This document shows positions 32,018 through 34,936 of a stretch of 34,936 nucleotides of DNA, piece after piece. The position numbers and the translations under genes were made by a program. The notes under the pieces were generated by a model, which worked only from the letters and a program-made list of their open reading frames with translations, had not been told where the DNA came from and ran no database searches. This DNA comes from Clostridiales bacterium (GTDB taxonomy: Bacteria; Bacillota; Clostridia; Saccharofermentanales; Saccharofermentanaceae), in NCBI GenBank assembly GCA_017428545.1, contig JAFRQR010000010.1, forward strand, positions 1 through 34,936. The letters are read 5' to 3'. Numbering within the stretch: position 1 is the stretch's first letter; each line of letters opens with the position of its first letter.

Positions 32018-33385
32018 TCAAGCTTCCTTTGCTTTCTCATTCTTCTTGCCGTGGCGGATCAGAATGAACAGGACTGCACCTACTGCAAACAGCAGGAGAT
32101 ACGGAGCACTTCTGATGATAATGCCTGTCGGAGAGATCTGCTTCAGCGTATTGGTGAATTTCACCTGCTTAGAAGCAGTTGTTGTATGATTCTCAGTAGC
32201 GGCAGACAATGCGGTTGCGCCACAATTTACAGTAGCAGTATTAGAATCCACGCCTGTTGCAATATCCAGAGAAGCAGCATCAGTGTCGGCACCGGTAGAT
32301 ACAGATGAATAGGTGACACCGGTTACATCATTTGTCTCTTTGATGGTGACCGTTGTTCCAGTCGGAATACCGACATACGTGATCTTTCCTGTGTGACCGA
32401 TCGTCGGTAACCAGGTTCCTGCGATAGGACCTGCAGTCAGAGCGGTCTGTGTAGCATACTGGCCGACAGTCATGATCGGAAGAACATTGGCCGTAACGGT
32501 CGTATTAGCAAGCGTGATCGTGAACGGGAACTCATGGTGATTGTTCTGCGTATATGTATCGTTCACAACTTCCTTTTCAACCTCAAGATTGAAGGTGTAG
32601 TACTTGTCAGCTGTCGATCCGTCAGTAGCAGGATCACCATATGTACCTCCGTCATCTCTGGAGCCTACGAAGCCTTCAGTCTTGCCTGCAGAAGCTGCAG
32701 CTGCTGCATCATCGTCTGTTCTTGCATCAATGGCACCTGTTCTGTTGGTGAACAGTACATAACCATATACATCGCCGGCACCGTTTACATAGACATCGAT
32801 GAAAAGAGTATTCGCTACTTCGCCTTCTTTGATACCGGAAGCATTTTTCGTAGTTTCAGTGGTCGTCTCATCGATCTGGTAACGATAGACGCCTGCGCCT
32901 GTGCCGGCAGTTGTAAAATCAATGCCAGAAAAGTCGATCGTCAGCGGGAATCTGTTGGCTGTACCGTTTACAGAAGCATCCAGGGTATCTGTTCCGGGAA
33001 CCAGTGCAAGCTCTCCTGCTGCAGTACCGGTAATCGTCGGAGTGCCGACGCCTTCCTTGGTCTTCGCATTCACGTTTGCTGCCGGATCATGATGTGACGA
33101 TGCGTCCCAGATATCCGCTCCTGCAAGAGTCGTGTCGTGTGTGATCGTGTAGGTAAATGTGATCGCCGGAGCATTTACCGTACAAGTTTCCGGGTTGAAC
33201 GCCGTGATCTCTTTATAGATCTTTACGGTTTTATCTTGCGTAGTGGCTACATCAGGACTTGTAAATTCACCGATTACACCATCCTGTCCGTCCATGTCCG
33301 CATCGGCCATGACCGTGCCGCCGATCGCAAGAAGCATCACCATGGAGATGATCAGCGCACATGTTTTTCTTAGTGTTCTTTTCAT
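32018..33385 (-). CDS. Pilus backbone-like surface protein (Spy0128/DUF7601 domains)
   Basis: A 455-aa exported protein: signal peptide ending near TVMADA, then two Ig-like domains starting KTVKIYKEITAFNPE and FNLEVEKEVVND, each with a Lys near its first strand and the F-x-F-T-I-T-L type strand of Spy0128-like pilins in which Lys-Asn isopeptide bonds form (bonds inferred, not shown). The C-terminus reads VKFTNTLKQISPTG, a TM helix and a basic tail (RHGKKNEKAKEA), a sorting signal with SPTG in place of LPXTG. The ATG at 33385 with an AAGGGTGG RBS is chosen over one 27 bp upstream. First gene of the pilus operon. Confidence 0.85.
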   Translation of the reverse strand: MKRTLRKTCALIISMVMLLAIGGTVMADADMDGQDGVIGEFTSPDVATTQDKTVKIYKEITAFNPETCTVNAPAITFTYTITHDTTLAGADIWDASSHHDPAANVNAKTKEGVGTPTITGTAAGELALVPGTDTLDASVNGTANRFPLTIDFSGIDFTTAGTGAGVYRYQIDETTTETTKNASGIKEGEVANTLFIDVYVNGAGDVYGYVLFTNRTGAIDARTDDDAAAAASAGKTEGFVGSRDDGGTYGDPATDGSTADKYYTFNLEVEKEVVNDTYTQNNHHEFPFTITLANTTVTANVLPIMTVGQYATQTALTAGPIAGTWLPTIGHTGKITYVGIPTGTTVTIKETNDVTGVTYSSVSTGADTDAASLDIATGVDSNTATVNCGATALSAATENHTTTASKQVKFTNTLKQISPTGIIIRSAPYLLLFAVGAVLFILIRHGKKNEKAKEA

Positions 33386-33422
33386 ATTAAGCCACCCTTT
33401 CTCTATCTTCATGGGACGAAAT

Positions 33423-33452
33423 GCTATTATTCCATCCCCCCAAGATAATAGC
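33423..33452 (-). promoter_or_regulatory. Leader hairpin with G6 loop before the pilin gene
   Basis: GCTATTAT and ATAATAGC form an 8-bp stem with a 14-base loop that contains six consecutive Gs on the transcript. It lies in the 5' leader, 38 bp before the start codon. It may affect mRNA stability or translation. It does not match a riboswitch I know. Confidence 0.4.
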
Positions 33453-33475
33453 TACTATATAAAAATATATAAGAT

Positions 33476-33505
33476 ATTTTAGCACGTCTAAAAACAACAT
33501 AACAA
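33476..33505 (-). promoter_or_regulatory. Promoter of the pilus operon
   Basis: Minus-strand TTGTTA (33500-33505), 18 bp spacer, TGC-TAAAAT (-10 at 33476-33481). The start would be near 33469, with an 84-nt leader. The rest of the 301-bp gap (33506-33624) is AT-rich and I see no gene in it. Confidence 0.5.
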
Positions 33506-33624
33506 TATTCAGGAGGGGATTTTTAAAAAAATAGTAACATTTGTTTTCTGTTTGTTTGTGAAATATACCTGCCTGAAACCCCTACAGCCATCGGCATCGT
33601 TAAAACATGAAGACAAAAAAGTAA

Positions 33625-33654
33625 AAGAGGCCACCTCTTTCGAGGTGACCTCTT
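33625..33654 (-). terminator. Intrinsic terminator of pckA
   Basis: AAGAGG/CCTCTT and CACCTC/GAGGTG stems (one C-A mismatch) around a 4-base loop, followed on the minus strand by TTTTACTTTTTT. About 33 bp after the pckA stop. Confidence 0.82.
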
Positions 33655-33667
33655 AGTGACTCAGTAT

Positions 33668-33685
33668 AAGTGCTTTTCGCGAAGG
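33668..33685 (+). repeat. Full-length copy of the recurring AGTGCTTTTCGCGAAGG motif
   Basis: AAGTGCTTTTCGCGAAGG ends one base before the pckA stop codon. It is the clearest intergenic copy of a motif whose 9-base core AGTGCTTTT occurs about 15 times in the window on both strands. It lies outside the terminator stem. The function is unknown. Confidence 0.55.
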
Positions 33686-33686
33686 A

Positions 33687-34936
33687 TCAGAGCTTCGGGC
33701 CGGCAGCTACGAGAGCCTTACCTGCATCGTTGCCTTCGTACTTAGCGAAGTTCTTGATGAAGCGGCCTGCGAGATCCTTAGCCTTTGCATCCCACTCGGA
33801 AGCATCTGCATAAGTATCACGAGGATCGAGGATCTCTGTGCTTACGCCCGGAAGTTCAGTCGGAACTTCGAAATCGAAGTACGGGATCTTCTTTGTCGGA
33901 GCGTTCTTGATAGAACCGTCGAGGATAGCGTCGATGATTCCACGTGTATCCGGGATGGAAATTCTCTTACCTGTGCCGTTCCAGCCTGTGTTTACGAGGT
34001 AAGCCTTAGCACCGGACTTCTCCATTTTCTTTACCAGTTCCTCAGCGTACTTTGTCGGGTGCAGTTCAAGGAATGCCTGACCGAAGCAAGCGGAGAATGT
34101 CGGAGTCGGCTCTGTGATTCCACGTTCTGTACCTGCGAGCTTAGCTGTGAAGCCACTGAGGAAGTAGTACTTCGTCTGCTCAGGTGTCAGGATGGAAACC
34201 GGCGGGAGTACGCCGAAAGCGTCTGCAGAAAGGAAGATTACGTTCTCTGCAGCCGGGCCGGAAGAAACCTTGTTAACGTTCTTCGCGATCTTCTCGATGT
34301 GGTCGATCGGGTAAGAAACACGTGTGTTCTCTGTAACGGACTTATCAGCGAAGTCGATCTTGCCGTCTTCAGCAACAGTAACGTTCTCGAGAAGAGCGTT
34401 TCTCTTGATAGCATTGTAGATGTCCGGCTCATTCTCCTTGGAGAGGTTGATAACCTTAGCATAGCAGCCGCCCTCGAAGTTGAATACGCCGTTGTCGTCC
34501 CAGCCGTGCTCGTCGTCACCGATGAGGAGACGCTTCGGGTCTGTGGAAAGCGTGGTCTTACCTGTACCGGACAGACCGAAGAAGATAGCTGTGTGCTTAC
34601 CTTCCATATCTGTGTTCGCGGAGCAGTGCATGGAAGCGATGCCCTTGAGCGGCAGATAGTAGTTCATCATGGAGAACATGCCTTTTTTCATTTCGCCGCC
34701 GTACCAGGTGTTGAGAATGACGCCCTCACGGGAGGTAACGTTGAACAGGACCGCCGTCTCGGAATTGAGGCCGAGCTCCTTGTAGTTTTCCACTTTAGCC
34801 TTGGAAGCGGTATATACGACGAAATTGGGCTCGAAGTGTTCCAGCTCTTCCGCGGTCGGCTTAATGAACATGTTCTCAACAAAGTGCGCCTGCCAGGCCA
34901 CTTCCATGATGAACCGCACGGCCATGCGGGTATCCT
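33687..34936 (-). CDS. pckA: Phosphoenolpyruvate carboxykinase (ATP), C-terminal part
   Basis: At least 416 residues of ATP-dependent PEP carboxykinase, which interconverts oxaloacetate + ATP and PEP + CO2 + ADP; in anaerobes it often runs in the carboxylating direction. The frame stays open to the window edge ([15 protein letters not shown]), so the N-terminal third is missing. Motifs: P-loop [10 protein letters not shown], kinase-2 [11 protein letters not shown], the adenine/metal region [13 protein letters not shown], and [13 protein letters not shown]. The C-terminus (VAAGPKL) matches full-length homologues. Codon choice is strongly biased (AAG, TTC, CGT), suggesting high expression. Confidence 0.97.
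   Translation of the reverse strand, partial: DTRMAVRFIMEVAWQAHFVENMFIKPTAEELEHFEPNFVVYTASKAKVENYKELGLNSETAVLFNVTSREGVILNTWYGGEMKKGMFSMMNYYLPLKGIASMHCSANTDMEGKHTAIFFGLSGTGKTTLSTDPKRLLIGDDEHGWDDNGVFNFEGGCYAKVINLSKENEPDIYNAIKRNALLENVTVAEDGKIDFADKSVTENTRVSYPIDHIEKIAKNVNKVSSGPAAENVIFLSADAFGVLPPVSILTPEQTKYYFLSGFTAKLAGTERGITEPTPTFSACFGQAFLELHPTKYAEELVKKMEKSGAKAYLVNTGWNGTGKRISIPDTRGIIDAILDGSIKNAPTKKIPYFDFEVPTELPGVSTEILDPRDTYADASEWDAKAKDLAGRFIKNFAKYEGNDAGKALVAAGPKL

Noticed and set aside
1504..33677. Identity of the AGTGCTTTT word with the Haemophilus uptake sequence
   Set aside because: Only the first part (AAGTGC) agrees with AAGTGCGGT; the similarity is noted but common origin is not supported, and the host is a different phylum.

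Overview
The window looks like chromosomal DNA of a low-to-mid GC Gram-positive anaerobe of the class Clostridia, probably a gut or rumen organism. Evidence: strong AGGAGG-type ribosome sites, extended -10 promoters (TGnTATAAT), lipobox lipoproteins, a sortase-assembled surface locus with DUF7601/Spy0128-like pilin domains, a GH43 hemicellulase, ATP-type PEP carboxykinase and a SPASM radical-SAM peptide maturase. I cannot assign a genus from sequence alone.

Layout. 1-134: right-hand end of an IS3-like insertion sequence running off the window, with the transposase RBS buried in a hairpin. 177-2776 (-): LarA-family protein and a CPA-type cation:proton antiporter, sharing one promoter. 2944-5413 (-): radical SAM/SPASM enzyme directly downstream of a 145-aa acidic peptide with a hydrophobic leader and YIEG repeats (candidate RiPP or modified-lipoprotein pair), then a multi-TM protein. 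5594-7339 (+): HerA/YjgR-type ATPase. 7656-8705 (-): DusB. 8914-9453 (+): PAP2 phosphatase. 9537-12662 (-): complete zinc-uptake operon znuA-znuC-znuB-zur with a palindromic operator at its start site. 12973-15031 (-): PrsA-like foldase lipoprotein and exonuclease III. 15194-16189 (+): asparaginase-fold protein that lacks two catalytic residues, behind a possible attenuator. 16456-16601 (+): candidate small RNA. 16600-17424 (-): ProB. 17605-19242 (+): PotD-like lipoprotein and a bacterial PH-like membrane protein. 19354-20928 (-): Nudix hydrolase and GH43 enzyme. 21015-33385 (-): pilus/adhesin operon (backbone pilin, SipA-like pseudo-signal-peptidase, class B-like sortase, 3056-aa adhesin). 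33687 to the end (-): PckA, cut by the window edge.

Three patterns cut across genes. First, the 9-mer AGTGCTTTT occurs about 15 times on the two strands (chance expectation about 0.3), often at gene borders, sometimes extended to AGTGCTTTTCGCGAAGG. Second, several genes end in large nested hairpins whose outer stem contains the stop codon and whose apex carries one of two conserved caps; one such element is followed by two degenerate tandem copies with an exact 66-bp period. Third, most recognisable promoters have an extended -10.

The zinc operon is self-contained (binding protein, ATPase, permease, regulator). The pilus operon has the parts expected to build one surface structure: shaft subunit, assembly chaperone, transpeptidase and a very large tip or anchor adhesin. 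No tRNA, rRNA or CRISPR array was seen.
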